A DNA stretch of 64,000 bases from Pseudomonadota bacterium (GTDB taxonomy: Bacteria > Desulfobacterota > Binatia > Binatales > Binataceae): positions 1 to 64,000 of the forward strand of contig JAJPJA010000093.1 in NCBI GenBank assembly GCA_021324455.1, given 5' to 3'. Below the pieces are notes generated by a model, which saw nothing but the letters and a program-made list of their open reading frames with translations, made no database searches and was not told the DNA's origin. A program made the translations under genes and the position numbers. Positions 53,974 through 62,908 of this stretch are shown here, in pieces. Position 1 is the stretch's first letter, and each line of letters begins with the position of its first letter.

Positions 53974-54969
53974 TCAGCCCGCCGCCGATTCCTTATCGCC
54001 GAGGCGGTCGCCTATGGTGAGGCGGCGGCCGCGGGCGTAGTCGGGGGCGGCGATGCGTTTGCGGCCGGCGGCCTGCACTTCCAGCAGGCGGAGCTGGTGG
54101 TGGCCGCATTGGACCGTGGGCGCGGGTTTCAGCTCCACGATGGTGCCCGGCGGCGACGCCGCGGCGGCGTCCCACACCACTTCCGCGTTGTAGATGCGCA
54201 GTTCCTCGCCCTGGTAATAACTAAAGGCAACCGGCCACGGCTCGAACGCGCGGACCATCCGCTCGATTTGATCGGCGGGCAGATTCCAGTCGATGCGCGC
54301 GTGCTCTTTTTTGATAATGCCGGTGTAGGTGGCGCGGTCTTCGTCCTGGGGCGTTTCGCGCAATTCGCCGCGAGAAAGAAGTTGCAATGTGTCGAGCAGC
54401 GCCTGCGCGCCCAGTTCCGCCAGCCTGGCGGTCAGCGTCCCCTGAGTTTCCCGCGGCGCGACCGCAATTTCGCGCTGGAGCAGGACCGGTCCGGCGTCCA
54501 TCTGCTCGACCATCCGCATAATCGTGACGCCGGTGATCGGGTCGCCGGCCAGCAGCGCGCCCTGGATGGGCGACGCGCCGCGATGGCGCGGCAGCAGCGA
54601 GGCGTGCACGTTGATTGGCATCAGGGCCGGCGCTCCAAGCACGGCCGGCGGCAGGATCCGTCCGTAGGCGGCAACAACCAGCAGATCGGGCCGATACGAT
54701 TTGAGCTCTTCGACAAAGGCGGCGGTGCGGATTTTGACCGGCTTGAGCACGGGCACGCCATACCGGGCGGCGATCTCCGCCACTTCAGACGGATGCAGTT
54801 TCAGCCCGCGCCCGCGCGGCTGGTCGGGACGCGTTACTACGGCGACCACCCGGCCCGCGGAGTTTTCCGTGTCGATGAGGCGCTTTAAGATGTGGGCCGC
54901 CAATGCCGGCGTGCCCATGAAAACTATCGACCAGCATTTAGAGCCGGGCGCCGGAGGGCCGTTCTCCAT
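53974..54969 (-). CDS. fmt: Methionyl-tRNA formyltransferase
   Basis: The 331-aa protein has SIVFMGTPALAAHIL at the N-terminus, VVTRPDQPRGRG, AAYGRILPPAVL and catalytic NVHASLLPRHRGASPIQGAL (about residues 120-139). A C-terminal tRNA-binding barrel follows. It formylates initiator Met-tRNA. The start lies 32 nt inside def, more overlap than usual; a later ATG would remove the first beta strand. The def-fmt pairing is standard. Confidence 0.96.
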   Translation of the reverse strand: MENGPPAPGSKCWSIVFMGTPALAAHILKRLIDTENSAGRVVAVVTRPDQPRGRGLKLHPSEVAEIAARYGVPVLKPVKIRTAAFVEELKSYRPDLLVVAAYGRILPPAVLGAPALMPINVHASLLPRHRGASPIQGALLAGDPITGVTIMRMVEQMDAGPVLLQREIAVAPRETQGTLTARLAELGAQALLDTLQLLSRGELRETPQDEDRATYTGIIKKEHARIDWNLPADQIERMVRAFEPWPVAFSYYQGEELRIYNAEVVWDAAAASPPGTIVELKPAPTVQCGHHQLRLLEVQAAGRKRIAAPDYARGRRLTIGDRLGDKESAAG

Positions 54970-55480
54970 CGGTCTTGCCCTCTTTCAACGCCTTCTGCAG
55001 CTTGCGCCGGTAGAGTTCGCGCTTGATGCGGCTGATGCGGTCGATGAACAATTTGCCGTCCAGATGATCGATCTCATGCTGGAGCACCACGGCCAGCAGG
55101 CCATCGGCTTCGATTTCGATTTCCTTCTGCTCGGGAGTGAACGCGCGCGCCAGCACCTTGGCCGAGCGCTTTACCTCAGCGTTGTAATCCACCACCGACA
55201 GGCATCCTTCTTCCCATACGATCGAGCCTTCGCGCTCGATAATCTGGGGATTGATCAGTTTCAGGAGATGCTTGCCGGGATTCTGATGGTCGGTATCGAT
55301 CACGACCAGGCGGCGCGACTCGCCGACCTGCGGCGCCGCCAGTCCGATACCGGGGGCGGAGTACATGGTCTGGACCATGCTCTCGACCAGGCCGTTGATG
55401 CGGCCGTCGATATCACTGACTTCGCGCGCCGTCTCTTTCAGAACGGGGTCGGGATAGGTACGAATCTTAAGCAGCGCCAT
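54938..55480 (-). CDS. def: Peptide deformylase
   Basis: The 180-aa protein has the three PDF motifs: GIGLAAPQVG (about 45-54), EEGCLSV (about 90-96) and QHEIDHLDGKLF (about 133-144), which supply Gln, Cys and the two His metal ligands. It removes the formyl group added by Fmt's product. ATG at 55480 starts the fmt-containing operon and is divergent from tag. Confidence 0.97.
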   Translation of the reverse strand: MALLKIRTYPDPVLKETAREVSDIDGRINGLVESMVQTMYSAPGIGLAAPQVGESRRLVVIDTDHQNPGKHLLKLINPQIIEREGSIVWEEGCLSVVDYNAEVKRSAKVLARAFTPEQKEIEIEADGLLAVVLQHEIDHLDGKLFIDRISRIKRELYRRKLQKALKEGKTDGERPSGARL

Positions 55481-55586
55481 CGGCGGAATTCTTCAATATC
55501 GCGGCCGGACGCAACCAAGCCGGCCCGTAAATTCAATTTATCAGACCGATGTCGCTGCTGAAAAGCGCGATTACCAGAGTGAGGCG

Positions 55587-56198
55587 ATGGATAAACAGGT
55601 GCTGACGCGATGCGGCTGGGCGGCCAGCGAACTGATGGCCCGCTATCACGACCGGGAATGGGGCGTGCCGCTGCACGACGACCGGGGGCTGTTCGAGTTC
55701 CTGTGCCTGGAAGGCGCCCAGGCGGGACTCAGCTGGGAGACGGTACTGAAGAAACGCGAGCATTATCGCGCAGCCTTTGCCGGTTTCCAGCCCGCCGCGG
55801 TGGCGGCGTTCGATCGGCGCAAGGTCCAGGCGCTGCTGCAAAACCCCGGCCTTATCCGCAACCGGCTCAAGATCGAATCGGCCATCGGCAATGCGAAAGC
55901 TCTGCTGGCGGTGCAGGCCGAATTCGGCAGCTTCGACGCCTATGTCTGGGGTTTCGTGGACGGACGGCCGATCGTCAATGCGCGGCGCACCCCGCGCGAG
56001 GTGCCGGCCACCACCGCGATTTCGGATCGGATGAGCCGGGACTTGCGCAAACGCGGCTTCAATTTCGTCGGCTCGACCATCTGTTACGCCTTCATGCAGG
56101 CGGTCGGCATGGTCAACGACCACCTGGTGAGCTGTTTCAGGTACGACCTCATTCGAGCTGATGCGGATATTCGGCCCAGTCGTCGGGGTCGTGGTTGA
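55587..56198 (+). CDS. tag: DNA-3-methyladenine glycosylase I
   Basis: The 203-aa protein has RCGWAASELMARYHDREWGVPLHDD at the N-terminus (the zinc Cys and His set), LEGAQAGLSWETVLKKRE, and FVGSTICYAFMQAVGMVNDHLVSCF at the C-terminus with the second ligand group. It excises 3-methyladenine from alkylated DNA. Its last 50 bp overlap the 3' end of the convergent metallo-hydrolase gene (56149-56198). Confidence 0.96.
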   Translation: MDKQVLTRCGWAASELMARYHDREWGVPLHDDRGLFEFLCLEGAQAGLSWETVLKKREHYRAAFAGFQPAAVAAFDRRKVQALLQNPGLIRNRLKIESAIGNAKALLAVQAEFGSFDAYVWGFVDGRPIVNARRTPREVPATTAISDRMSRDLRKRGFNFVGSTICYAFMQAVGMVNDHLVSCFRYDLIRADADIRPSRRGRG

Positions 56199-56934
56199 CC
56201 CAGATGCGCGCGCTTTCCGCCTTGGCCATCTCGACTACGCGCTTGACGGAATCCGCCGCCTGACGCGGGTCGTAGTCGCCGCCCATCCCCTTAAGCGTCC
56301 TGATCTGCATCCGCAGATGCAGCGTGTCGCCCGTCAGCATCACGGTTTCGTTCCTCAGCCGCACGCGCAGCGAGCATTCACCCGGGGTATGGCCGGGCGT
56401 CTTCAGAATGAGGACGGCGCCGTCGCCGAACAGGTCGTGGTCGTGCTCGGGTTCGTTCCAGTTGAGACCGCGCGTGGCCGCGATTTCACTGGATTTAAAC
56501 CCGAGCTTGACGTGGCGCGCGTCCGGCCACGCGGCATAGCGCATCTCGCCGGCGATCGCGAATAGCTGCGCGTGGGGAAACAAGCTGACCGCGCCGGCGT
56601 GATCGTAATGGCCGTGCGAGACCACCACGAAGCCCACCTTGGCCGGATCGTAGCCGTGGCGGCGCAGTTGCTCGTCCACCACCAAATCGCGGGTGAACGG
56701 CCGATGGTTCACGATCGCGGCCAGCTTCGACATCTCTTCCATATAGGCGTGGAGGTCCTCGGCCATGCGCCAGCTGTAGCCGGTATCGAACAGGACCAAT
56801 CCCTTGGGATGCTCAATCAGAAAGGTAGGCGTGACCATCTCAATGTAGCGATGGTCCTCGGGCGCCATCAGCGACGCGTCAATCCCGAAGGTGCCGCCGG
56901 GCAGGGCAATCAGCTTGTTCGCGGTTTGCGCCAT
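56149..56934 (-). CDS. Metallo-beta-lactamase-fold hydrolase (AHL-lactonase-like)
   Basis: The 261-aa protein has zinc motif SHGHYDHAGAV (H-x-H-x-D-H) near residue 106, then ATRGLNW, KTPGHTPGECSLRV with a third His, GDTLHL with the bridging Asp, and WVNHDPDDW with the last His. Of MBL-fold enzymes it looks most like the N-acyl-homoserine lactonase / AttM group, but substrate cannot be told from sequence. It has a cytoplasmic form (no signal peptide). ATG at 56934 follows GGAGCG. Confidence 0.9.
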   Translation of the reverse strand: MAQTANKLIALPGGTFGIDASLMAPEDHRYIEMVTPTFLIEHPKGLVLFDTGYSWRMAEDLHAYMEEMSKLAAIVNHRPFTRDLVVDEQLRRHGYDPAKVGFVVVSHGHYDHAGAVSLFPHAQLFAIAGEMRYAAWPDARHVKLGFKSSEIAATRGLNWNEPEHDHDLFGDGAVLILKTPGHTPGECSLRVRLRNETVMLTGDTLHLRMQIRTLKGMGGDYDPRQAADSVKRVVEMAKAESARIWVNHDPDDWAEYPHQLE

Positions 56935-57064
56935 CGATCCGCTCCTTGTCGAAACCAGTGCCGCACGCCCCGAACATAGGCGCGTCGGGCGCCCGCTGGC
57001 AATCGCCGGCGGCGATGTGCCCTGAAAGAAGTCTTACCTCGCCGGTAGAGGTCCGTGGTCCGAT

Positions 57065-57096
57065 AAAAAGCGGCGGCGCAAGCACGCCGCCGCTTT
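57065..57096 (-). terminator. Intrinsic terminator of the LLM monooxygenase gene
   Basis: On the minus strand AAAGCGGCGGCG and CGCCGCCGCTTT form a perfect stem of up to 12 bp with a 6-nt loop, followed by T5 (57065-57069). It starts 12 nt after the LLM stop. It is the clearest rho-independent terminator in the window. Confidence 0.85.
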
Positions 57097-57108
57097 GACC
57101 AGGGCTGC

Positions 57109-58323
57109 TCAGGCGCTCGTACTGCCGCCTTCGGCCGAGAAGATGCCGAATTTGCCGAACGCCCTGACCACGGTCCTGTCTTTGGGCGGCTCGACCTTCT
57201 TTTTGCGTTTGAGCGCGCGCTCGATGGCCGGCGCCAGCCGCGCCGCCTTTTCCTTCATCCGCCGCTCTTCGCGCTCATGAAATTGGGGCGCCACTTCCTT
57301 GAAAAACAGCTCGTGCGAGGAACAGATCGCCTCATGCGGGACATTGCCGTTTTGCGCCAGCAGCAGGATCTGGTCGACCCCGGTGCCTTCCCATTGGGCC
57401 AGGTATTCGCGCAGCTCCGCGGGCGTGCCGTAGCCGTCCTGCGCGGTGGGCGCGGGCACGCGGTTGGCCCGGTAGGCGTCGTAAATGCTGGTCTTGCCGG
57501 GCTCATGCTCGCCGAACAGGTAATGATGCCCGAAGGAATGGAAGAAAAAGCCGGCGCCGTCGCGGCCGATCTCGCGCGCGCGATCGCCGTTGCGGTCGCA
57601 CAGGTAGAACATCGTGAACGCGATGTTGGCGTTGACCGTGTATCCGACCGGCTCGCACTCGGTCTCGATAATCCGGTAATACTCCTCAGTGTACTGGCGC
57701 GCCTCCTCGGGCGACACAAAGCCGAAGGTCAGCGCGCCGATACCGAGCTTGGCCGCCACCCGGATCATCTCCAGCTTGGAGCACGCCACCCACAGCGGCG
57801 GATGCGGCTTTTGGCGCGGCTTGGGAATGACGTTGCGCACCGGCGCCTTGACGTATTGGCCGTTGTAGCCACCGAACGGTTCCTCGACCATCATGCGGGT
57901 GACCACTTCGAGCGCCTCGCGCCACATCGCATGCTTCTCCTCGCGCCGGACGTGAAAGGCGTCGATCTCGGCGTTGGAGGAAGTCTCGCCGGTGCCGAAT
58001 TCAACCCGGCCGCCGGAAACCAGGTCAAGCATTCCAATCCGTTCCGCGACGCGAAAGGTCGGGTTCATGGCGGGCGGCAAGGCCACGATTCCGTGCCCCA
58101 GACGGATATTTTTGGTGCGCTGACTGGCGGCGGCGAGGAAAACCTCAGGCGCCGAGCAGTGAGCGTATTCCTCCAGAAAATGATGTTCGACCGCCCACGC
58201 CGAAACCGCCCCAACCCGATCCGCAATCTCCACCTGCTCAAGCGCGTTCTGAACCAGATTGTATTCCGCGTCAGGCCCCCAGGGACGCGGAAGTTGAAGT
58301 TCGTACAAGAGCCCAAATTTCAT
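57109..58323 (-). CDS. Luciferase-like (LLM) flavin-dependent monooxygenase
   Basis: The 404-aa TIM-barrel protein has KFGLLYELQLPRPW, SAWAVEHHFLEEYAHCSAPEV (the HH signature near residue 46), IRLGHGIVALPPAMNPTFRVAE and LDLVSGGRVEFGTGE. These are all standard in bacterial luciferase-like F420/FMN monooxygenases. A C-terminal basic tail (ERALKRKKKVEPP) is unusual. ATG at 58323 follows GGAG by 8 nt. A CTTTGA-N13-TCAAAG repeat (58341-58365) just upstream could be an operator. It is divergent from malQ. Confidence 0.93.
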   Translation of the reverse strand: MKFGLLYELQLPRPWGPDAEYNLVQNALEQVEIADRVGAVSAWAVEHHFLEEYAHCSAPEVFLAAASQRTKNIRLGHGIVALPPAMNPTFRVAERIGMLDLVSGGRVEFGTGETSSNAEIDAFHVRREEKHAMWREALEVVTRMMVEEPFGGYNGQYVKAPVRNVIPKPRQKPHPPLWVACSKLEMIRVAAKLGIGALTFGFVSPEEARQYTEEYYRIIETECEPVGYTVNANIAFTMFYLCDRNGDRAREIGRDGAGFFFHSFGHHYLFGEHEPGKTSIYDAYRANRVPAPTAQDGYGTPAELREYLAQWEGTGVDQILLLAQNGNVPHEAICSSHELFFKEVAPQFHEREERRMKEKAARLAPAIERALKRKKKVEPPKDRTVVRAFGKFGIFSAEGGSTSA

Positions 58324-58525
58324 ATTTTCGCTCCGCGGCGCTTTGAACGATGGTCCCCGTCAAAGCATAGGTTGTCACACAGGATACCGGTACGGCCGGA
58401 CTCATGCCAGTACGAACCGGCACCCTCCCGGGCGTTATCGCGCGGCGCGGCGGCGCCGATGGTCTGCACGCGGGCGCATCTGTTACCCTGAACGAAACCA
58501 ACCTGGCGCACCTGCGGCGGGGCAT

Positions 58526-60070
58526 ATGAAGAAACGGACCGCGGCAATCCTGTTGCCGCTGTTTTCATTGCGAAGCGAACACGACCTGGGCCGCGGCGAG
58601 ATCGGGCATCTGCGGCCGGCGGCGCAGTGGATGCTCGAACTCGGTATCCGCGCGCTTCAACTCCTGCCGTTGACCGAATCCGCCGCTGGCGAAAGCAGCC
58701 CCTACAGCGCGCTGAGCGTGTTCTCGATCGACCCGCTTTACATCTCGCTTGACGGCCTGCCGGGAATAGCGCCGGCCGCCATGCAGCGGGCGCGCGCGCG
58801 AATCGCGGATCGCCGATCGGTTCCCAGAGCCGAACTGCGGGCGCTTAAGATGCCGCTGCTCGCCGCGGCCTACGCTCATTTCCGCGATCGCGGCAGTGAT
58901 GAGGAACGCGGCGGTTTCGAGGAATTCGCCGCCAACAACCGGCATTGGCTGGACGACTACGCCCTGTTTCGCGCGCTGAAAGATCGTTTCCAATGGGCCG
59001 ACTGGAAGACCTGGCCGGACGATCTGAGGGACTTCGAGCATAGTGCCGTCGCCGCCGCGCGCCGTGAATTGCACGACAGCGCTGCGATGTACAGTTATTG
59101 GCAATACGTTGCGCGCCGCCAATGGAATCAGGCGCGCGCGGCTCTCGCCGCCATGGACGTGAGCCTGATCGGCGACCTGGCCTTTCTGCCCGCATGCGAC
59201 AGCGCCGACGTGTGGGCCAACCAGCAGCTCTTCATGCTCGACCGCCTGGTCGGCGCCCCGCCCGACGCGTTCAGCAAGGAGGGTCAGCGGTGGGGTCTGC
59301 CGATGCCTAATTGGGAGCGGATGCGCAACGACGACCTGCGATGGTGGCGCGGACGCGCCCGCCATGCCGCGCGATTGTTCGACATGGTGCGCGTCGATCA
59401 CGCGGTGGGCTTCTATCGCACCTACTCCTTCGGCCCGGACCCTGAGGCGCCCGGCGAGTTCTATCCCCGCCAGGAGGATCAACAGCGCGATCAGGGCGAG
59501 CGCTTCTTCCGCATGCTCAAGCAGGAGATCGGCGAGGACGCGCTCATCGGCGAGGACCTGGGCACGGTTCCGCCGTGGGTGCGGGTGTCGCTGAGCCAGC
59601 TCGGAGTGCTGGGGCTCAAGGTCTTTCGGTGGGAGAAGAAGGATTGGCGGACGCCGCGCGAACGGTTTATCCCTCCCGCCGAGTATCCGCAGGCATCGGT
59701 AGCGGTGACCGGAACTCACGATACCGAGTGCGTGGTCAAATGGTGGCGCGCGGCGCCGCAATCGGAACGCAAACAACTGGCCGCCGCGTTCAACTTCTCC
59801 CCGCAATTGGATATCAGCGCGGCCGATCCCGGTATCGAGCTGCTCGACGCGATCCTGGACCCGCTTTACGCCGCGCCTTCGCGTCTGGTTTTGGCGCCGG
59901 TTCAGGATCTGTTCGGCTGGGAGGAGCAGATCAACGTGCCGGGATTGGTGGCGGAAACCAACTGGAGCTATCGCCTGCCTCAAAGTATCGAGCGGCTGCG
60001 CGCTGACCCTTCGATTCGCCGGCGCGCGCAAGAGCTGCGCGCGATGGCGTATCGCAGCGGCCGCTTTTAG
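58526..60070 (+). CDS. malQ: 4-alpha-glucanotransferase (amylomaltase)
   Basis: The 514-aa GH77 enzyme has QLLPLTESAAGESSPYSALSVFSIDP (substrate loop), SLIGDLAFLPACDSADVWAN, nucleophile Asp in MVRVDHAVGF (near residue 290), acid/base Glu in LIGEDLGTVPPWV, and GTHDTECVVKWWR. It transfers glucan chains in maltodextrin or glycogen metabolism in the cytoplasm. ATG at 58526 begins MKKRTAAILLPLFSLRSEHDLG, the true N-terminus by family. It is plus strand and on its own. Confidence 0.94.
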   Translation: MKKRTAAILLPLFSLRSEHDLGRGEIGHLRPAAQWMLELGIRALQLLPLTESAAGESSPYSALSVFSIDPLYISLDGLPGIAPAAMQRARARIADRRSVPRAELRALKMPLLAAAYAHFRDRGSDEERGGFEEFAANNRHWLDDYALFRALKDRFQWADWKTWPDDLRDFEHSAVAAARRELHDSAAMYSYWQYVARRQWNQARAALAAMDVSLIGDLAFLPACDSADVWANQQLFMLDRLVGAPPDAFSKEGQRWGLPMPNWERMRNDDLRWWRGRARHAARLFDMVRVDHAVGFYRTYSFGPDPEAPGEFYPRQEDQQRDQGERFFRMLKQEIGEDALIGEDLGTVPPWVRVSLSQLGVLGLKVFRWEKKDWRTPRERFIPPAEYPQASVAVTGTHDTECVVKWWRAAPQSERKQLAAAFNFSPQLDISAADPGIELLDAILDPLYAAPSRLVLAPVQDLFGWEEQINVPGLVAETNWSYRLPQSIERLRADPSIRRRAQELRAMAYRSGRF

Positions 60071-60119
60071 TCAGGCTCGCCCATGGCCCGACGCGAGGCG
60101 GTCGATTGTTAAGCCCGCC

Positions 60120-60138
60120 GGGTTTTGGCTATAAACCC
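60120..60138 (+). terminator. Small hairpin after malQ
   Basis: GGGTTT-TGGCTAT-AAACCC forms a 6-bp stem about 50 nt after the malQ stop and about 50 nt before the SDR start. No T tract follows, so it could also be a leader structure. Confidence 0.25.
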
Positions 60139-60189
60139 AATACCCAAGACGATCTTCAAATCTCAAAGTGAAACAGAGGCATACCAAAC

Positions 60190-61077
60190 ATGGGCAAGCT
60201 TGAAGGCAAAGCGGCGTTGGTGACCGGCGCCGGACGCGGACTGGGACGGGCAATCGCAAAAGGACTCGCGGCCCAGGGCGCGGCCGTCGTGGTCAACGAT
60301 TTGGGCGTGACATTGGCCGGCGAAAAGGAACCCAGCTCGCCCGCCGACCAGACCGTGGCGGAGATCAAGGCGGCCGGCGGCAAGGCCGTGATCAATTACG
60401 GCAACGTCTCCAAATGGTCCGACGCCGAAGCGATGGTGGCGCAGGCGATCAAGGAATTCGGCAAGCTCGACATTCTGGTCAACGTCGCCGGTATCCTGCG
60501 CGACCGCATGATCTTCAACATGGCTGAAGAGGAATGGGACGCGGTGCTGAACGTGCATCTCAAGGGCACCTTCAACTGCAGCCGCTTCGCCTCGGTCCAT
60601 ATGCGCGAACGCAAGCACGGGCGCATCATCAATATTTCCTCGGCCGCCGCGCTGGGCAGCCCCGGCCAACCCAACTATGCCGCCGCCAAAGCCGGCATCC
60701 TGGGACTGACCTTCAGTTGCGCCAACGCACTGGGCAAGTACGGCATCACCTGCAACGCGATCATGCCGCAGGCGGCCACGCGGATGACCGACATGGTGCC
60801 GCGCGACCGCGGAATCAATATCCCGACCAGCGAAACCGCCGCCGGAACGCCGTCGGACCCGGCCAACGTCGCACCGATTATCATCTACCTGGCCAGCGAC
60901 GAGGCGGCCGAGATCAACGGCCAGATCTTCGGCTCCGAAGGCTATCGCCTGCTGCGCTACCGCCACATCTTCTGGGACAAGGTCGTGTACGGCCAAGGGC
61001 CGTGGGATATCGACGAGTTGTTCAAGGTGATGAAGCGCACGCTGGCGCGCGATCTCGAAAAGCCGCGCATCATGTGA
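60190..61077 (+). CDS. Short-chain dehydrogenase/reductase (17beta-HSD4-like)
   Basis: The 295-aa protein has the Rossmann loop VTGAGRGLGRAIA (residues 12-24), then NVAGILRDRM, IINISSAAALGSPGQPNYAAAKAG with the Ser-Tyr-Lys catalytic set, and a C-terminal extension of 40 residues after the core. The cofactor loop and NDLGV segment resemble the dehydrogenase part of MFE-2/17beta-HSD4 enzymes, which oxidise 3-hydroxyacyl-CoA or steroids. The reaction is family-level inference. Its stop is 1 bp from the stop of the convergent hydrolase gene. Confidence 0.92.
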   Translation: MGKLEGKAALVTGAGRGLGRAIAKGLAAQGAAVVVNDLGVTLAGEKEPSSPADQTVAEIKAAGGKAVINYGNVSKWSDAEAMVAQAIKEFGKLDILVNVAGILRDRMIFNMAEEEWDAVLNVHLKGTFNCSRFASVHMRERKHGRIINISSAAALGSPGQPNYAAAKAGILGLTFSCANALGKYGITCNAIMPQAATRMTDMVPRDRGINIPTSETAAGTPSDPANVAPIIIYLASDEAAEINGQIFGSEGYRLLRYRHIFWDKVVYGQGPWDIDELFKVMKRTLARDLEKPRIM

Positions 61078-61078
61078 G

Positions 61079-62044
61079 CTAGGGCGCCGCGGCGGCGCCC
61101 AGATAGCGGCGCAAAAACGCACCGGCACGCCGCTGGTATTCCGCGGGAGCGGACGCCAGCGCGGCGGCGTGTCCGGCATGCGGGACGATCCACAGCTGTT
61201 TGGGCCCGCGCGCGGCAGCATAGATTCGGCGCGCGTCGGACGGCGGAACGAGCGGATCGTCGGCGCCATTGATGACCATCAAGGGGCGGCCGTCCAGTTG
61301 GGCGGCCGCCTTTTCCGGCGCAAGCCCGGATAGCGGCCGTCCCAGCGTCAATCCCAATCCCCACAGCACCGTGCGATCGAACAACGGATTGAGCGAGTCC
61401 ATCGGCGGAATCCGCTGCAGCAAATACTCCAGACCGGCGTAGGAACTGTCGCTGATGACGGCGGCAACCGGCGCGCCGCCCGCGGCCGCGTACAGCACCG
61501 CCGCCGCTCCTTCGGAAATTCCCATCAGCGCGACCTGCCGCGTGCCTTGGGCCCGCAGCGCCGCGACCGCTGCCGCCACGCCGGCGCGCTGTTTCCATCC
61601 GAAACCGAAACGCGCCCCGGGATCGTCGTAGTCGATAATTAAAGCGCGATATCCTGCCGCACGTATAAGATTGTAGTAGCTGACCAGATTTTGTGAGTTC
61701 ACCCGGTTCGGATAGACCAGCACCACGGCGGGGGACTGACCCGCGGGAGCGATAAGCGCATGCAGGGGCGCGCGGTTTTGCTCCAGCGTGATTTCGGTGG
61801 ACGGGCCGCGAATCAATTCGCGCAGCGGTACATTGGATTTCGCGCTCAGGCCGGCGTCCGCGGCGGTGCCGCTGGTGCTGTAGGGCAGCGCGGGCGGAAA
61901 TTGCAGTCCGCGCGCGACGATAAAGACGGCGCCCAGCCAGATCAGCACGATGGGCAAAAACAGGCCGGCCCCGATCGCGAACAGACGCCGCCGTCTCCGC
62001 GCGGGCGAAGGTCGCGAATCGTCAGCCGATAGTCTCGAACTCAT
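61079..62044 (-). CDS. Membrane-anchored alpha/beta hydrolase
   Basis: The 321-aa protein has an N-terminal basic patch (ARRRRRLF) and one hydrophobic span (about 24-46), which anchors it with the enzyme outside. The hydrolase core carries nucleophile GISEGAAAVLYA (near residue 175), acid in NGADDPLVPP and His in PHAGHAAAL. The profile fits the BEM46/YqkD-like serine hydrolases; substrate unknown. It is convergent with the SDR gene. A 58-bp gap upstream is shared with the divergent tam gene. Confidence 0.87.
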   Translation of the reverse strand: MSSRLSADDSRPSPARRRRRLFAIGAGLFLPIVLIWLGAVFIVARGLQFPPALPYSTSGTAADAGLSAKSNVPLRELIRGPSTEITLEQNRAPLHALIAPAGQSPAVVLVYPNRVNSQNLVSYYNLIRAAGYRALIIDYDDPGARFGFGWKQRAGVAAAVAALRAQGTRQVALMGISEGAAAVLYAAAGGAPVAAVISDSSYAGLEYLLQRIPPMDSLNPLFDRTVLWGLGLTLGRPLSGLAPEKAAAQLDGRPLMVINGADDPLVPPSDARRIYAAARGPKQLWIVPHAGHAAALASAPAEYQRRAGAFLRRYLGAAAAP

Positions 62045-62102
62045 AAGGCAGCTATACCGATGATAGCGGGAGGCGAGGGACGCGCAGCGGCTTGATACAT
62101 CG

Positions 62103-62903
62103 ATGAGCGACTGGAACCCGGAACTTTATAACCGCTTCCGTAGCTATCGGGCGGAGCCGTTTCGCGCAATCCTTGCGCGCCTGGATCTCGATCCGGCCGA
62201 GCAAATCGCCGATTTCGGATGCGGCAGCGGCGAAAATACCGTTGAACTGGCCCGCCGCGCTCCCGGCTCACGGGCGTTGGGAATCGATTCGTCGCCGGCC
62301 ATGATCGAGCGCGCCAACGCGGCCAAAGCGGAGCTGGCGGAGGAGCTTGCGGCGCGGCTTGAGTTCAGGCTGGGCGATCTCGCCGCTGCGCGAGTATGCG
62401 GGCATTTCTCGCTGATTTTTTCCAACGCCGCCCTGCATTGGGTCGCGGACCATCGCCGCATCCTCGCCGCGTGGCGCGACCTGCTGTGCCGCGGCGGAAA
62501 GCTGGTCGTGCAGATGCCGGCCAACCACGAGGAGACCGCGCAGGTAGCTTTGACTGCTCTGGCCGCGGAGCCCCGCTGGCGCGATGCGCTGCGCGGCGTC
62601 GCCGTACCTTCGGCCAATGTCGGCACGCCCGCGCAATACTCCCGCATGCTGGCCGAAATCGGGTTCGATAACATCGACTGCTACTACCAGGTTTTTGCCC
62701 ATCTGATGAACGGCCCGGACGACGTGGTGCAATGGTCGCGATCGACGGTGCTGCGCCCCTTTCTCGACGCGCTCGCCAAGGACCAGCGCGAAGAGTTTGT
62801 AGCTCAATGGCAGCGGCGCCTGGAGCAGGCCTACGGCACCGCCGGTCCGCTCACGCTGCACTTCCGCCGCATCTTTTTGTGGGCCCGGCGCGGAAGGAAC
62901 TGA
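62103..62903 (+). CDS. tam: Trans-aconitate 2-methyltransferase
   Basis: This 266-aa class I SAM methyltransferase starts MSDWNPELYNRFRSYRAEPF, the Tam-type start. Motif I is IADFGCGSGENTVEL (about 36-50). SNAALHWVADHRRIL and VQMPANHEETAQVAL follow, both typical of Tam. It methylates spontaneously formed trans-aconitate, which inhibits the citrate cycle. It is followed 5 bp later by the isoaspartyl-peptidase gene, so they form a small operon. Confidence 0.93.
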   Translation: MSDWNPELYNRFRSYRAEPFRAILARLDLDPAEQIADFGCGSGENTVELARRAPGSRALGIDSSPAMIERANAAKAELAEELAARLEFRLGDLAAARVCGHFSLIFSNAALHWVADHRRILAAWRDLLCRGGKLVVQMPANHEETAQVALTALAAEPRWRDALRGVAVPSANVGTPAQYSRMLAEIGFDNIDCYYQVFAHLMNGPDDVVQWSRSTVLRPFLDALAKDQREEFVAQWQRRLEQAYGTAGPLTLHFRRIFLWARRGRN

Positions 62904-62908
62904 CTGCG

